NCBI RefSeq assembly: GCF_004342845.1
Contig: NZ_SLXB01000002.1
Location: forward strand, 62,001 to 126,000
Direction: 5' to 3'
DNA: 64,000 bases
DNA from: Prevotella heparinolytica
Lineage (GTDB): Bacteria; Bacteroidota; Bacteroidia; Bacteroidales; Bacteroidaceae
The notes under the pieces were generated by a model, which was given only the letters and a program-made list of their open reading frames with translations, was not told the origin of the DNA and ran no database searches. Of the stretch, positions 53,053 through 64,000 are shown in pieces. The stretch's first letter is position 1. Every line of letters starts with the position of its first letter. A program made the translations under genes and the position numbers.

Positions 53053-54390
53053 TCATTTTTTTACTTGACGCGCGCGAATCATAGCTCCTACTTTGCCCTT
53101 TCCCAAACGGATATAGTCCAGCAACGGACGGTTGGAAGGACATGTAAACTGGCACGAACCGCATTCTATGCACGACATGACGTCTTCTTTCTCTACTTTC
53201 TCGAAATCTCCGTGAGCCGACACAGTGGCAAGCAGGTAAGGTTCCAGTCCCATAGGGCAGGCCGATACACACTTGGCACAACGAATACAGGGCTGCACTT
53301 CGCTTCGCTTGGCCTCCTTGTCGTTCATGATAAGGATGCCCGAACTGCCTTTTGCGGTGGGCACGTCTGTATTCACCAACGCTTTGCCCATCATGGGGCC
53401 GCCGCCGATAATCTTTCCCGTATCTTCGGGCAGACCTCCGCAGGCATCAATCAATTGCTTCATGGGCGTGCCGATACGGGCAAGGAAATTGGAAGGCTTT
53501 GAGAGAGATTTACCGGTGACAGTGATGACACGCTCAAACAATGGCTTATTCTTTTGGACGGCCTGATATACGGCAAATGCCGTACCCACGTTCTGCACAA
53601 CGGCTCCGGTGGAAATGGGCAACGCTCCGGCTGCCACCTGACGACTGATGACGGCATCAATCAGTTGTTTTTCGCCTCCTTGCGGATACTGCACTTTTAA
53701 AGGTACTACTTCGATACCTGCATAGGCAGATGCCACTTTGCCCATCAACTGAATGGCATCAGGCTTGTTGTTCTCAATACCAATAAAGGCTTTGTTCACT
53801 TTCACGGCTTTCATCAGGATGGACACTCCCACCATGATTTCTTCGGCATGCTCCAGCATCAGCTGGTGGTCGGCAGTAAGATAAGGTTCGCACTCCACGG
53901 CATTGATGATGACGCAGTCGGCCTTGAATGCGGGAGGAGGACACAGCTTCACTTGCGTGGGAAAACAGGCTCCGCCCAATCCCACGATACCGGCATCGGT
54001 TATCTTCTTCACAATCTCCTCCGCACCGAGGGCGCACTCCTTTACCAGCGTCTCGCTACGGTCGATGGATTCTTCCCATTCATCTCCTTCCACATCGATG
54101 AAGATGGCGGGTTTGGCATAACCACTGGCATCGATAATCGTATCAATCTTAGCCACTTTTCCACTGACCGACGAGTGGATGGCTGCCGATACAAAACCGC
54201 CTGGTTCGGCAATCTTCGTACCTACTTTCACTGCATCGCCTTTGGCTACTATGGGCTTGGCAGGAGCGCCGATGTGTTGTCCAAGCAAGATGACGGCCTT
54301 TGCCGGAACATCTGCCTTGACAATGGGCTGATGAGCTGAAAGTTTATTTTCGTGTGGATGAACTCCACCGATTGAAAATGTCTTCAACAT
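53053..54390 (-). CDS. rnfC: Rnf complex subunit RnfC
   Basis: A 445-residue peripheral subunit that binds NADH and FMN. GIVGLGGACFPTQVKL and INAVECEPYLTADHQLM are the flavin/NAD-binding landmarks. Two 4Fe-4S motifs sit near the C-terminus (CIRCAKCVSACPMGLEP and CIECGSCQFTCPSNRPLLDYIR). It lacks the long Ala/Lys-rich tail found in proteobacterial RnfC. It is 38 bp after rnfB. Confidence 0.96.
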   Translation of the reverse strand: MLKTFSIGGVHPHENKLSAHQPIVKADVPAKAVILLGQHIGAPAKPIVAKGDAVKVGTKIAEPGGFVSAAIHSSVSGKVAKIDTIIDASGYAKPAIFIDVEGDEWEESIDRSETLVKECALGAEEIVKKITDAGIVGLGGACFPTQVKLCPPPAFKADCVIINAVECEPYLTADHQLMLEHAEEIMVGVSILMKAVKVNKAFIGIENNKPDAIQLMGKVASAYAGIEVVPLKVQYPQGGEKQLIDAVISRQVAAGALPISTGAVVQNVGTAFAVYQAVQKNKPLFERVITVTGKSLSKPSNFLARIGTPMKQLIDACGGLPEDTGKIIGGGPMMGKALVNTDVPTAKGSSGILIMNDKEAKRSEVQPCIRCAKCVSACPMGLEPYLLATVSAHGDFEKVEKEDVMSCIECGSCQFTCPSNRPLLDYIRLGKGKVGAMIRARQVKK

Positions 54391-54428
54391 ACAATTCTGT
54401 ATTTTTAGTCGTTTATTTACTCATTAAT

Positions 54429-55394
54429 TCATGCCTCCGGTTTCGGGGCTTCTACAACTTCGGTCACTTTTGCCGTTTTCGGAGTTTCGGCTGTTTCAAG
54501 AGCGGCTTCGGCAGCCTTAGGGGAAGTTTCGGCAACCTTCTCAACAGGTGGAGCAACCGATTCTGTTTTGGGTTTACGTGGCGGGAAGTTCAGCGCGATA
54601 ATGGTGTCTTGCGGACATGCCTCTTCGCACTTGCGGCAGAGCTTGCACTTGTAAGGGTCGATGTAGGCCAGATTGTTTTCCAACGTGATGGCATCGAAAG
54701 CACACGCCTTGACACACTTGCCGCAGCCGATACATGCCACGGTGCAAGCCTTGCGCGCCACGGCACCCTTGTCTTTGTTTACGCACTGCACATAGATGCG
54801 GCGCGATTTTTTGCCTTGGGGACGTAGTTCGATGATGGTTTTGGGACATGCCTTGACGCATGCGCCACAAGCTGTACATTTCTCTTCGTCCACCTCAGGA
54901 AGTCCGGTTTCCGGATTCATGTGGATGGCATCGAACCGGCAGGCAGCTACACAGTCGCCACATCCCAAGCATCCATAGCTACAACCTGTTTCACCACCGT
55001 AAAGTGAAGCGGCGATGGCACAACTCATGACACCGTCGTATTGGTTCAGGCGGGGACGGTTGGCACATGTCCCGTTACACCTCACCACCGCAACCAAAGG
55101 TTCGGAAGCAACGGCGTCCAACCCTAAAATACCGGCAATCTTGTCCATGACAGGCTGTCCGCCTACGGGGCAAAACTTACCTTCCAGCGAACCAGCCTTC
55201 ACACAAGCATCTGCAAATCCGCTACAACCGGGGTAACCACATCCACCGCAATTAGCCTGCGGAAGCACTTCGCCTACCCGGGCAATTCGCGGATCTTCAT
55301 ACACGGCGAATTTCTTGGAAGCAACGTAAAGGATAGCGGCTGACACCAGCGCTATGGCTCCCAGCGAAATCACTGCAATCAGAATTACATTCAT
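54429..55394 (-). CDS. rnfB: Rnf complex subunit RnfB
   Basis: A 321-residue ferredoxin-like subunit. An N-terminal membrane helix is followed by the 4Fe-4S domain NCGGCGYPGCSGFADAC and several ferredoxin motifs (CLGCGDCVAACRFDAI, CTACGACVKACPKTI, CIGCGKCVKACAFDAI, CKLCRKCEEACPQDTI). The last 50 residues are rich in Ala, Glu, Pro and Thr, probably a flexible tail. It is the likely entry point for electrons from ferredoxin. It follows rseC by 36 bp. Confidence 0.96.
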   Translation of the reverse strand: MNVILIAVISLGAIALVSAAILYVASKKFAVYEDPRIARVGEVLPQANCGGCGYPGCSGFADACVKAGSLEGKFCPVGGQPVMDKIAGILGLDAVASEPLVAVVRCNGTCANRPRLNQYDGVMSCAIAASLYGGETGCSYGCLGCGDCVAACRFDAIHMNPETGLPEVDEEKCTACGACVKACPKTIIELRPQGKKSRRIYVQCVNKDKGAVARKACTVACIGCGKCVKACAFDAITLENNLAYIDPYKCKLCRKCEEACPQDTIIALNFPPRKPKTESVAPPVEKVAETSPKAAEAALETAETPKTAKVTEVVEAPKPEA

Positions 55395-55430
55395 AAATTA
55401 GTCATTTATTAATTATTGTTTTGTTATTAG

Positions 55431-55853
55431 TCAGTTCATAGGTTGCACCGAAAACGAGAATTTCTTCCCTATGCGTGCCTTGTTCAGCCACAGTATATAA
55501 TAATAAGGTATAAGAAGAGCCAACGAGCCGAGCGCGGCAAACAGTTCGTCATTTCGGACAGCCATAAGGACGAATAGCGAGACGATTAAAACGAGGAAAG
55601 GAAGGATAAAGGCCAATAATACGGCCATTGCCCCCATAGAGAGTCGACCTGCCACCCATACTCGGTCTCCGGGGCTGTAGGATGCGGCGTTCACATCATA
55701 CACATCGACAAGTTTCTCTTTTGTTTCGGCAGCGGTGCAATGTCCTTTGGCGCTACACGAAGCGCATGCCGAGGTTTGAACAATTCTCACTTGAAGATGA
55801 GAATCACTTATGTTTTCCACAATACCTTGATGTCTTATGATAGTATTCGCCAT
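55431..55853 (-). CDS. rseC: RseC/MucC-like protein at the head of the rnf operon
   Basis: A 140-residue protein with the Cys motif CASCSAKGHC near residue 31 and two membrane helices (about 75-120). It matches the RseC/MucC family linked to SoxR reduction in E. coli, where the gene also accompanies Rnf-type (Rsx) subunits. Here it heads the operon rseC-rnfBCDGEA. A minus-strand TAAATTTG (55889-55882) with TTG 18 bp upstream is a plausible promoter. Confidence 0.9.
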   Translation of the reverse strand: MANTIIRHQGIVENISDSHLQVRIVQTSACASCSAKGHCTAAETKEKLVDVYDVNAASYSPGDRVWVAGRLSMGAMAVLLAFILPFLVLIVSLFVLMAVRNDELFAALGSLALLIPYYYILWLNKARIGKKFSFSVQPMN

Positions 55854-56230
55854 TTTGCAAAGTGTGCATTACAAATCGCGGCAAATTTACATATAATTTA
55901 TGAACTACAAGGGAGAAAGGGATTTTTTATGTGTGCGATAACGTTCTTTTTTCATTTTTGCACATTTTTTCTGTCATATTTCCACTCGAAGAAATGAAGG
56001 GACAGTCTTGATACGCGGGCGGCGGGATAAATTATATTTCAGAACAGCTCCATGAATCCGTCCTTCTATTTAAGTACGGAAAAGTCTCCGGCCTGCACAA
56101 ACATCCATGATAAAATTGTGTGACAGAAAGGTTGATATGTAATAATATTTCCAAGTCATATTTTCCCTCAATCCGACCGTCGGGCTATAAGTCGTCACCT
56201 ACGCCAGAATACCTTCTGGCAAGGGGGTGG
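55854..56230. other. Intergenic region upstream of the rnf operon
   Basis: The only signals I see are the minus-strand TTG - 18 bp - TAAATTTG promoter candidate ending at 55882, and T-rich stretches near 55940-55980. No gene is recognised. Confidence 0.45.
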
Positions 56231-56296
56231 ATCAGTATACGACTGATTCCACATCAGTATACGACAGAGGGTACATCAGTCGTATACTGATCTACC
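56231..56296. repeat. Three-unit 22-bp array with inverted core (array 7)
   Basis: Three 22-bp units start at 56231, 56253 and 56275, all with ATCAGT. The first 17 bases of unit 1 (ATCAGTATACGACTGAT) are the exact reverse complement of the first 17 bases of unit 3, so the array can fold on itself. Confidence 0.85.
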
Positions 56297-56436
56297 CTCT
56301 GTATAGGAGTGAGAAAAGACAACTCTGTTTTTGATCCCAAATGAAAAGGAATAAAGGCGTAGTTTGTAAAATTATTCTCCTGTATTCCATCCGCACATTG
56401 ATTGCTATCCGCATATAAGACACCAACTTTTCGCTT

Positions 56437-57876
56437 CTACCACTTATAATTTATACCGAAGCTGAGTAATTCCTTTACTTGAAAGTAACTGTTGCCCGAT
56501 TTCGGTTTGGAACTGTCGTCGTAGCGGGCATGCACATAGAGCTTGGTGGAGAGATAGCGGTTCAGCACGAAATTCACGGTGTTTTCCCATTCCACACGCG
56601 TCCACTCATAGCTAGTTTGGAAGTCCATGCGGGAATCCAATACGATGGATGGAATGATAATCCACGAGAGTGTGGGTTGCACCTGCGAACCGAAGTTATG
56701 CTTCAACCTCCGGCCCTTGTCCAAACCGAAACTTACCTCGTCCACCTTGTCGTTACCCACATAGCGCAGCATGTAGGTCAGCGGACCGATGAATACGGAA
56801 AGATTGAACCGTTTCTTTTTCAACTTATAGTCCATACCGATACTGATAGTCCAGTCGAGCGGCGCAAGGAAAGACGTCACCAAATCATTGGTGTTTTTCT
56901 TGTAACTGCGGAAGAGCTGTGTCCGCATATCCGTAGACACCGTGTAATACCAATTGTGTGCGGCCTGGATACCCAGCTTACTGTAAAGACGAATCTGGTC
57001 GGTGCTCACCATATATTTATGGCAAGTGTCCGAAGGAGCCGAACTGAATCCCAGTTTCACGTCCAGCAGATTCTCCCACTGCAGCATCTCTTTGTCATTG
57101 TAGTTGGCAAAGAGCTGTAAATTGGCAAACAATGCGTTCGTGCTCTCGCCTCCTTTATACCAGTTATCGGAAATATAGTTCTGAGTGAATTGCAACGAGC
57201 CGTTTCCACCGAACAACCACCAATTGGGTTTATGTATAATCACGTCGGCATCTTCCCTCACCCCTACCGCGTCTTCTTGAGCAAAGAGCTTCAGTACTGA
57301 AGGTTTCGAGGAGACTTCTTTTTCTATGTTATCTTGGAAAATCCGTCCTTTCATAACTTCGCGCTCGGTATTGACTACGAGTTCCGGACAATTCACATAG
57401 GTATTCAACAACGTATGGTCTACCAATCGGTTGACACGCTCCTTGGAAGTGAAACTCAAGGTATCGAACGGCAACAAAGCAGAAGCTTCCTCCCGTCCCG
57501 TATCGTCTGCTGAAAACTTCCAATCCACCTCGGAAAGCCGCCCCATAGGTGCGTAATAATAAGTAAGAGGAACGAATAGCCGGTAATAATCCGGATTAAA
57601 AGCTATATACCGTTCGGGCGTGGAAGGATCGTTCAAATAGTCCAGCACTCCGATGTACTTCTCGTATAAAATGGAAACCGTATCCATTTTATAACGTCCT
57701 TCCTCCGGTTTCAGCTTCAATATCATGTAATCCTTCATGATTCCCGTCAGCGTATCAATCGGAGCGGCTATCTCTTGCCGCATGTTTTTAGGAGCAACAT
57801 CCCATGTGTTATGTGCCGCTATCGGCATTGAAAACAAGGCGGCAATCACCCCAACAGTGATATGTCTATTCTTCAT
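56437..57876 (-). CDS. DUF3078 outer-membrane-type protein
   Basis: A 479-residue protein with a signal peptide (cleavage near PIAAHN). The central and C-terminal regions match DUF3078: NWWLFGGNGSLQFTQNYISDNWYKGGES and MLQWENLLDVKLGFS, followed by many alternating strands that suggest a beta-barrel. It likely sits in the outer membrane; the role is unknown. It is divergent from pyrG. Confidence 0.85.
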   Translation of the reverse strand: MKNRHITVGVIAALFSMPIAAHNTWDVAPKNMRQEIAAPIDTLTGIMKDYMILKLKPEEGRYKMDTVSILYEKYIGVLDYLNDPSTPERYIAFNPDYYRLFVPLTYYYAPMGRLSEVDWKFSADDTGREEASALLPFDTLSFTSKERVNRLVDHTLLNTYVNCPELVVNTEREVMKGRIFQDNIEKEVSSKPSVLKLFAQEDAVGVREDADVIIHKPNWWLFGGNGSLQFTQNYISDNWYKGGESTNALFANLQLFANYNDKEMLQWENLLDVKLGFSSAPSDTCHKYMVSTDQIRLYSKLGIQAAHNWYYTVSTDMRTQLFRSYKKNTNDLVTSFLAPLDWTISIGMDYKLKKKRFNLSVFIGPLTYMLRYVGNDKVDEVSFGLDKGRRLKHNFGSQVQPTLSWIIIPSIVLDSRMDFQTSYEWTRVEWENTVNFVLNRYLSTKLYVHARYDDSSKPKSGNSYFQVKELLSFGINYKW

Positions 57877-58007
57877 AAGTCTCTAAAATCTCTGATTTGT
57901 GCGCAAAATTAGCCCAAAAACTCCAGAATACATAAAAAACACGCAAGAAAAAGCAATGTCCGGTTCTTCGATGAAATCGCATTTTTTTAGATTTGTTTCA
58001 CCGAAAC

Positions 58008-58039
58008 TTTCTCTACTTCTTCTTTTTTTCTTAATTTTG
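58008..58039 (+). promoter_or_regulatory. Candidate pyrG promoter
   Basis: TTTC (58008-58011), a 20-bp spacer and TAATTTTG (58032-58039) come close to the consensus. The early transcript would contain GGGGCGG (58050-58056). Confidence 0.5.
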
Positions 58040-58063
58040 CGCTTTTTAAGGGGCGGCTCAAAC

Positions 58064-58096
58064 AAAAAAGCACCATTTCTTTCGATGGTGTTTTTC
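58064..58096 (+). terminator. Terminator-like hairpin in the pyrG leader
   Basis: AAAAAG-CACCAT (58065-58076) pairs with ATGGTG-TTTTT (58085-58095), with a pyrimidine-rich loop. It lies downstream of the candidate promoter and about 130 bp before pyrG, where no gene ends on this strand. Confidence 0.65.
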
Positions 58097-58215
58097 CGGC
58101 AAACCGGTGTGCTCTCCGCGCATTTATAAAGAGAATGGACGTTTTACACATCTTTCTGAATGACTGAAAGTTGACAGTATAAAAACATTTTAATCACATA
58201 CTTAACGATTAATAA

Positions 58216-59856
<1,641 letters not shown>

Positions 59857-59909
59857 TAAACCGTAATCGAAACAGTTAAATCATAAATAGCCAAACAGTA
59901 AAAACTCTT

Positions 59910-61763
59910 ATGGATAAAAATACCATCACAGGGCTCGTTCTGATAGCGATATTGTTAGTGGGATTCAGTTTCCTGAGCCGTCCCAGCCAAGAACAACTGG
60001 AGGCACAGCAGCGTTACTACGATTCCATCGCCCAAGTGCAGCAACGCCAAGAGGCGCTTAAAGCAAAGTCGGAAGCCGCACTGGCCAACGAGAAGGAAGC
60101 CGAAGCAAGCGTCGACTCCGCCGCTATCTTCTTCAATGCCCGCCAAGGCACCGACTCGCAAATCATCATCAGCAACAATCTGGCAGAGATTGCCATCGGC
60201 ACCAAGGGCGGACGCATTGCCTCGGCCACGCTGAAAGAGTATATGGGGCAAGACAAAACCACCCCCGTCACCCTCTTCAGCGGCAACGACGCCTCCATGA
60301 ATTTCTTGTTTTATAATAAGAAAGAGACCATTCAGACGAAGGATTATTACTTCACGGCGGTTCAGCGCACGGATAGCAGTGTCACCATGCGTCTGTCGGC
60401 CGACAGTACCGGATACATCGACTTCACCTACACCATGCGTCGCGACTCTTATCTGGTGGATTTTACCATTCAAGCCGTCGGTATGGGCGACAAGCTGGCA
60501 TCTGCCAACAACTCAGTGGATATAGAGTGGTGGCAGCGTGCCCGTCAGATAGAAAAGGGATATACGTATGAAAATCGTCTGTCCGAGCTGACCTATAAAG
60601 TCAGCGGTGATGGAGCCGACCACCTTTCAGCCAATAAAGACGACAGTAAGGATGTGCCCGAACGACTGGAATGGATAGCCTTCAAGAACCAGTTCTTCTC
60701 GTCCGTGTTTCTTGCCGATGCCGACTTTGAAAAGACCAAGCTGGTATCCAAGATGGATGCTCAAGGAAGCGGCTACATAAAAGACTATTCGGCCGAGATG
60801 AGCACCAAGTTCGACCCGAGCGGACAAGAACCCACCAAACTCTATTTCTACTTCGGCCCCAACCACTACAAGACACTCAGTGCCGCAGGCAACGAGCTTG
60901 ACAAGGAATGGGAACTGAACCGGCTGGTTTATCTGGGTTGGCCTCTCATCCGCTGGATAAACAAGTGGTTCACCATCAACATTTTCGACTGGCTGTCGGG
61001 CTGGGGGTTGAGCATGGGCATCGTACTGCTGCTGATGACGCTGATTGTAAAAATCGTGGTATTCCCGGCAACGTGGAAGACCTATATTTCATCCGCCAGG
61101 ATGCGAGTGCTGAAGCCTAAAATCGACGAGATAAACAAGAAATATCCCAAGCAGGAAGATGCCATGAAGAAGCAACAGGAGGTCATGGGGCTGTATAGCC
61201 AATACGGTGTCAGTCCGATGGGCGGCTGTTTGCCCATGCTGATACAGTTCCCTATCCTGATGGCGTTGTTCATGTTCGTGCCGAGCGCCATCGAACTCCG
61301 TCAGCAGAGTTTCTTGTGGGCCGACGACCTCTCCACCTACGACGCTATAATAAACTTCCCGTTCCATATTCCGTTCATGGGAAGCCATCTCAGCTTGTTT
61401 TGCCTGCTGATGACGGTTACCAACATTCTGAACACGAAGTACATGATGCAGCAGCAAGACACGGGAGCCAATCCGCAAATGGCAGCCATGAAGTGGATGT
61501 CCTACCTGATGCCCGTCATGTTCCTGTTTATCTTGAACGACTATCCATCGGGGTTGAACTATTATTACTTCCTCTCTACGCTGATTAGCGTGGCAACCAC
61601 GCTGGTTATGCGCAAGATGACCGATGAAGAAGCGCTTCTTGCCCAATTGGAAGCCAATAAGAAAGACCCGAAGAAAATGAAGAAGACAGGATTTGCCGCC
61701 CGTCTGGAAGCCATGCAGAAGCAACAGGAGCAGATGATGAAGGAAAGACAGAACAGGAAATAA
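59910..61763 (+). CDS. yidC: Membrane protein insertase YidC
   Basis: A 617-residue YidC. An N-terminal membrane helix is followed by a coiled-coil stretch and a large periplasmic beta domain (to about residue 350). The insertase core follows, with helices near 365-385, 450-470, 500-520 and 535-565, and marks such as [19 protein letters not shown] Lys/Gln-rich cytoplasmic tail follows. It inserts proteins into the inner membrane with or without Sec. It lies between pyrG and the MATE gene on the same strand. Confidence 0.97.
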   Translation: MDKNTITGLVLIAILLVGFSFLSRPSQEQLEAQQRYYDSIAQVQQRQEALKAKSEAALANEKEAEASVDSAAIFFNARQGTDSQIIISNNLAEIAIGTKGGRIASATLKEYMGQDKTTPVTLFSGNDASMNFLFYNKKETIQTKDYYFTAVQRTDSSVTMRLSADSTGYIDFTYTMRRDSYLVDFTIQAVGMGDKLASANNSVDIEWWQRARQIEKGYTYENRLSELTYKVSGDGADHLSANKDDSKDVPERLEWIAFKNQFFSSVFLADADFEKTKLVSKMDAQGSGYIKDYSAEMSTKFDPSGQEPTKLYFYFGPNHYKTLSAAGNELDKEWELNRLVYLGWPLIRWINKWFTINIFDWLSGWGLSMGIVLLLMTLIVKIVVFPATWKTYISSARMRVLKPKIDEINKKYPKQEDAMKKQQEVMGLYSQYGVSPMGGCLPMLIQFPILMALFMFVPSAIELRQQSFLWADDLSTYDAIINFPFHIPFMGSHLSLFCLLMTVTNILNTKYMMQQQDTGANPQMAAMKWMSYLMPVMFLFILNDYPSGLNYYYFLSTLISVATTLVMRKMTDEEALLAQLEANKKDPKKMKKTGFAARLEAMQKQQEQMMKERQNRK

Positions 61764-61846
61764 CAGTAAAGGACCGATAAATGAAGGGCTGCGCCATGAA
61801 GGAACAACAAAGCGCGGCCCTTCGTCGCCTCTATTATCATTGAAAC

Positions 61847-63199
61847 ATGCCGTCAACACCCCGCCGTATGCAGACCCAATACAGCTATAAGCAAATCTGG
61901 CTCATCGCCTACCCCATCCTAATCAGCCTTCTCATGGAGCAGATGATAGGAATGACGGACACCGCTTTCTTAGGACGTGTGGGAGAAGTGGAGTTGGGGG
62001 CATCCGCCATTGCCGGAATCTTCTATCTGGTCATTTTCATGTTGGCTTTCGGCTTCAGCATCGGCACTCAGATACTTATGGCCCGCCGCAACGGTGAAGG
62101 ACAATACAAGGAGATAGGGAACTTGTTCTATCAGGGCATCTACTTTCAGGTGGGACTGGCGGCGGTTATTTTTTTACTGTCATATTGCTGTTCGCCTCTT
62201 ATCCTGAAACGCATTGTGGCTTCCGGGCAGATTTACGAGGCCGCGGCCGACTATTTGCATTGGCGGGTGTTCGGCGCACTGTTCTCTTTCAGTGCGGTGA
62301 TATTCCGCGCTTTCTTCTTGGGAACCACACAGACAAGAACGCTTACGCTGAACTCGGTTGTGATGGTGCTGGGCAATGTGGTGTTCAACTATATTCTCAT
62401 CTTCGGCAAGTTGGGATTGCCTGCACTCGGCATCGTCGGAGCCGCCATAGGGTCGTCGCTGGCCGAAGCGGTTTCGCTGCTGTTCTTCGTTCTTTACACA
62501 CGCAGTCGCATCGACTGCCGCAAGTACGGGCTGGACAGCATACCCCGGATAGACTTCGGAGTGCTGAAACGTATGTTGAACATCTCGCTTTGGACCATGA
62601 TACAGAATTTTGTCTCACACTCCACTTGGTTTTTGTTCTTCCTTTATGTGGAACATTTGGGCGAACGTCCGCTGGCCGTCACCAACCTTGTGCGCAATGT
62701 ATCCGGCATTTTGTTTATGGTGCTCATAGCTTTTGCCTCCACCTGCGGCTCGCTGGTAAGCAACCAGATTGGCGCAGGCCATTCCGACAGCGTCATACCC
62801 ACTGTCCGCCGGCACATATACATAGCCTATCTCTTCGTCCTCCCTTTGGCTCTGTTTTTCGCCCTTTTCCCAAAACTCATCCTGAGCATCTATACCGACA
62901 TGCCCGACTTGCAGCAGGCTGCTGTGCATTCGTTGTGGGTGTTGTGTGCCTCCTATCTGGTCATGGTGCCTTCCAATGTCTATTTCCAAGCAGTATCCGG
63001 AACGGGAAATACACGCACTGCCTTAGGTTTGGAAATGGCGGTACTGGTCATCTACGTGGGATACATCACCTACATTGTTCTCTATCTGCAACTCGATGTA
63101 GCCGTCTGCTGGACCGGGGAGATTCTCTACGCCTCTCTCATGTTGTTGTTTTCGCGGATATACATGAGGAGAGGAAACTGGAGAGAAAGAAAGATATAG
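61847..63199 (+). CDS. MATE-family efflux transporter
   Basis: A 450-residue, twelve-helix MATE exporter (QIWLIAYPILISLLMEQMIGMTDTAFLGRVGEVELGASAIAG; two-fold repeat, second half from about residue 235). It likely uses Na or H gradients to export organic cations or drugs; the substrate cannot be read. A start at 61868 (MQTQYSY) is equally possible. A long 23-bp repeat array follows. Confidence 0.92.
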   Translation: MPSTPRRMQTQYSYKQIWLIAYPILISLLMEQMIGMTDTAFLGRVGEVELGASAIAGIFYLVIFMLAFGFSIGTQILMARRNGEGQYKEIGNLFYQGIYFQVGLAAVIFLLSYCCSPLILKRIVASGQIYEAAADYLHWRVFGALFSFSAVIFRAFFLGTTQTRTLTLNSVVMVLGNVVFNYILIFGKLGLPALGIVGAAIGSSLAEAVSLLFFVLYTRSRIDCRKYGLDSIPRIDFGVLKRMLNISLWTMIQNFVSHSTWFLFFLYVEHLGERPLAVTNLVRNVSGILFMVLIAFASTCGSLVSNQIGAGHSDSVIPTVRRHIYIAYLFVLPLALFFALFPKLILSIYTDMPDLQQAAVHSLWVLCASYLVMVPSNVYFQAVSGTGNTRTALGLEMAVLVIYVGYITYIVLYLQLDVAVCWTGEILYASLMLLFSRIYMRRGNWRERKI

Positions 63200-63243
63200 C
63201 ACTTCGGGCCGCCTTTGGCGGAATGTCGCCGCAGGGGGGGCGT

Positions 63244-63565
63244 TGCCTCACTGCGGTGTCATCGCACGCCTCACTGCGGTGTCATCGCATGCCTCACTGC
63301 GGTGTCATCATATGCTTCACTGCGGTGTCATCGCATGCTTCACTGCGGTGTCATCACATGCCTCACTGCGGTGTCATCGCATGCCTCACTATGATGTCGT
63401 TGCATGCCTCACTATGATGTCGTTGCGTGCCTCACTATGATGTCGTTGCCTGCCTTGTATATGCGACACCGCCTGCTTCGTATATGCGACACCGCCTGCT
63501 TCGTATATGCGACACCACCAGCCTCGTATATGCGACACCGCCTGCCTCGTATATGCGACGCATGC
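63244..63565. repeat. Fourteen-unit 23-bp periodic array with three successive cores (array 8)
   Basis: Fourteen contiguous 23-bp units (322 bp) start at 63244 and every 23 bp to 63543. Most begin TGCCTC or TGCTTC. Units 1-6 carry ACTGCGGTGTCATC, units 7-9 ACTATGATGTCGTT, and units 10-14 GTATATGCGACACC or a close variant. The period never slips although the core changes twice. The array lies between the MATE gene and the S9 peptidase gene. The open frames across it come from lack of stop codons in repeats and are not called. Confidence 0.96.
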
Positions 63566-63598
63566 CCCTCATCCGAAGATAACAAAGCCCCCCTCAAC

Positions 63599-63629
63599 TT
63601 GTTTCAAACATTTCTTTATTATATCTTTG
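63599..63629 (+). promoter_or_regulatory. Promoter of the S9 peptidase gene
   Basis: TTG (63599-63601), a 20-bp spacer and TATCTTTG (63622-63629) match the consensus, 30 bp before the start codon and just past array 8. Confidence 0.75.
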
Positions 63630-63659
63630 CGGTAAATAACCCTGAAACCAAAACTCAGT

Positions 63660-64000
63660 ATGAAACAAGTAAATCTTTTGCTTATGTCAGCAGCAATGAC
63701 ATTGGCCTCCTGCGGAGGAACAAAGAATGCCGGAGGGCAAGACGCATCGACGCTTATCCGTCGCTCCGACATCAAGATTGAAGGCAGGCGCATGACGCCC
63801 GAAGCCCTGTGGGCAATGGGAAGAATCGGCAGTGTGACCGTTTCGCCCGATGAAAAGCAGATAGCCTACACGGTGTCTTATTACAGCGTGCCCCAGAACA
63901 AAAGCAACAGCGAAGTCTTCGTGATGGACGCCGACGGTAGCGCAAACACCCAAATCACCCAAAGCACATGGAAAGAAGCACAGCCCGTATGGTTCAAGGA
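63660..64000 (+). CDS. S9-family peptidase (partial)
   Basis: The frame from ATG 63660 runs off the window after 113 codons. A lipoprotein signal (MTLASC) is followed by EGRRMTPEALWAMGRIGSVTV and SPDEKQIAYTVSYYSV, typical of the N-terminal propeller of S9 prolyl-oligopeptidase-type enzymes in Bacteroidota. The catalytic domain is outside the window, so the specificity (for example dipeptidyl peptidase) is open. Confidence 0.8.
   Translation, partial: MKQVNLLLMSAAMTLASCGGTKNAGGQDASTLIRRSDIKIEGRRMTPEALWAMGRIGSVTVSPDEKQIAYTVSYYSVPQNKSNSEVFVMDADGSANTQITQSTWKEAQPVWFK

Noticed and set aside
62185..63417. A 410-codon open frame overlapping the MATE gene and array 8, and another at 63243-63440.
   Set aside because: They are alternative frames of the MATE gene continued through stop-free 23-bp repeats; the residue pattern is only repeat-derived and no family is recognisable.
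63244..63565. Array 8 as a CRISPR array.
   Set aside because: Units are contiguous 23-bp repeats without unique spacers of 30 bp or more, the cores form blocks, and no cas gene is in the window.

Overview
The window looks like a chromosomal segment from the phylum Bacteroidota, most likely the genus Bacteroides or a close relative. The evidence is a Bacteroides-type serine palmitoyltransferase, a Bacteroidota-style YidC with a large periplasmic domain, one-component and hybrid two-component regulators typical of gut Bacteroidales, and promoters of the TTTG / TAnnTTTG kind used by the Bacteroides primary sigma factor. Most genes are housekeeping or core metabolic; one stretch of about 2.5 kb is clearly accessory.

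Layout. 1-7000: a FetAB-like ABC exporter (cut by the window edge), a DUF2148 ferredoxin-domain protein, agmatine deiminase and N-carbamoylputrescine amidase (agmatine to putrescine), aspS, and a lipid kinase divergent from serine palmitoyltransferase (sphingolipid synthesis). 8.5-12.3 kb: a large propeller/LuxR regulator, then the SRP RNA and tRNA-Thr. 12.4-24.1 kb: a DUF4199 protein, a GT2 glycosyltransferase, DUF6452 and DUF6048 envelope proteins, mntP, apbE, a DUF486 protein, ttcA, a TPR/PD40 protein, NfeD and flotillin, a nucleoside phosphorylase and mnmE. 24.15-26.6 kb: an accessory patch inserted between the 3' ends of mnmE and ugd, with an hsdR fragment, an XRE regulator, a GIY-YIG/DUF4357 protein and a DUF6155 protein. 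26.6-34.6 kb: ugd, rfbC, HU-SPOR and FHA proteins, then uronate catabolism (uxaB, a LacI-family regulator, uxaC). 35-42.8 kb: a POT-like transporter, an MBL hydrolase, tRNA-Lys, a LytS/LytR-type pair, a polyferredoxin gene split by an in-frame amber codon, a ferredoxin-type aldo/keto reductase and a DUF1893 protein. 44.3-50 kb: a TPR-containing hybrid sensor, DoxX, DUF3332 and galE. 50-56 kb: the complete Rnf operon (rseC-rnfB-C-D-G-E-A). 56.4-64 kb: a DUF3078 protein, pyrG, yidC, a MATE exporter and the start of an S9 peptidase.

The most striking unexplained structure is in the intergenic gaps. Eight of them carry short arrays with a rigid period of 21, 22 or 23 bp: 1699-1742, 11735-11844, 16972-17097, 22488-22663, 34664-34805, 44079-44162, 56231-56296 and 63244-63565. 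Within an array the period is exact while a short core word is shared and the rest of each unit varies. Core words recur between arrays (CACACTT/AAGTGTG, CTTGTACAAG, TCCGCA/TGCGGA). The 63.2-63.6 kb array keeps 23 bp over 14 units while its core changes twice. I know of no named family that fits.

Other points: a terminator-like hairpin in the pyrG leader suggests attenuation; the symmetric promoter region between the XRE and GIY-YIG genes suggests autoregulation; the mnmE 3' end resembles the known integration site of SGI1-type islands, and the facing 3' end of ugd carries a near copy in inverted orientation. All family assignments are from reading the translations; no database search was run.
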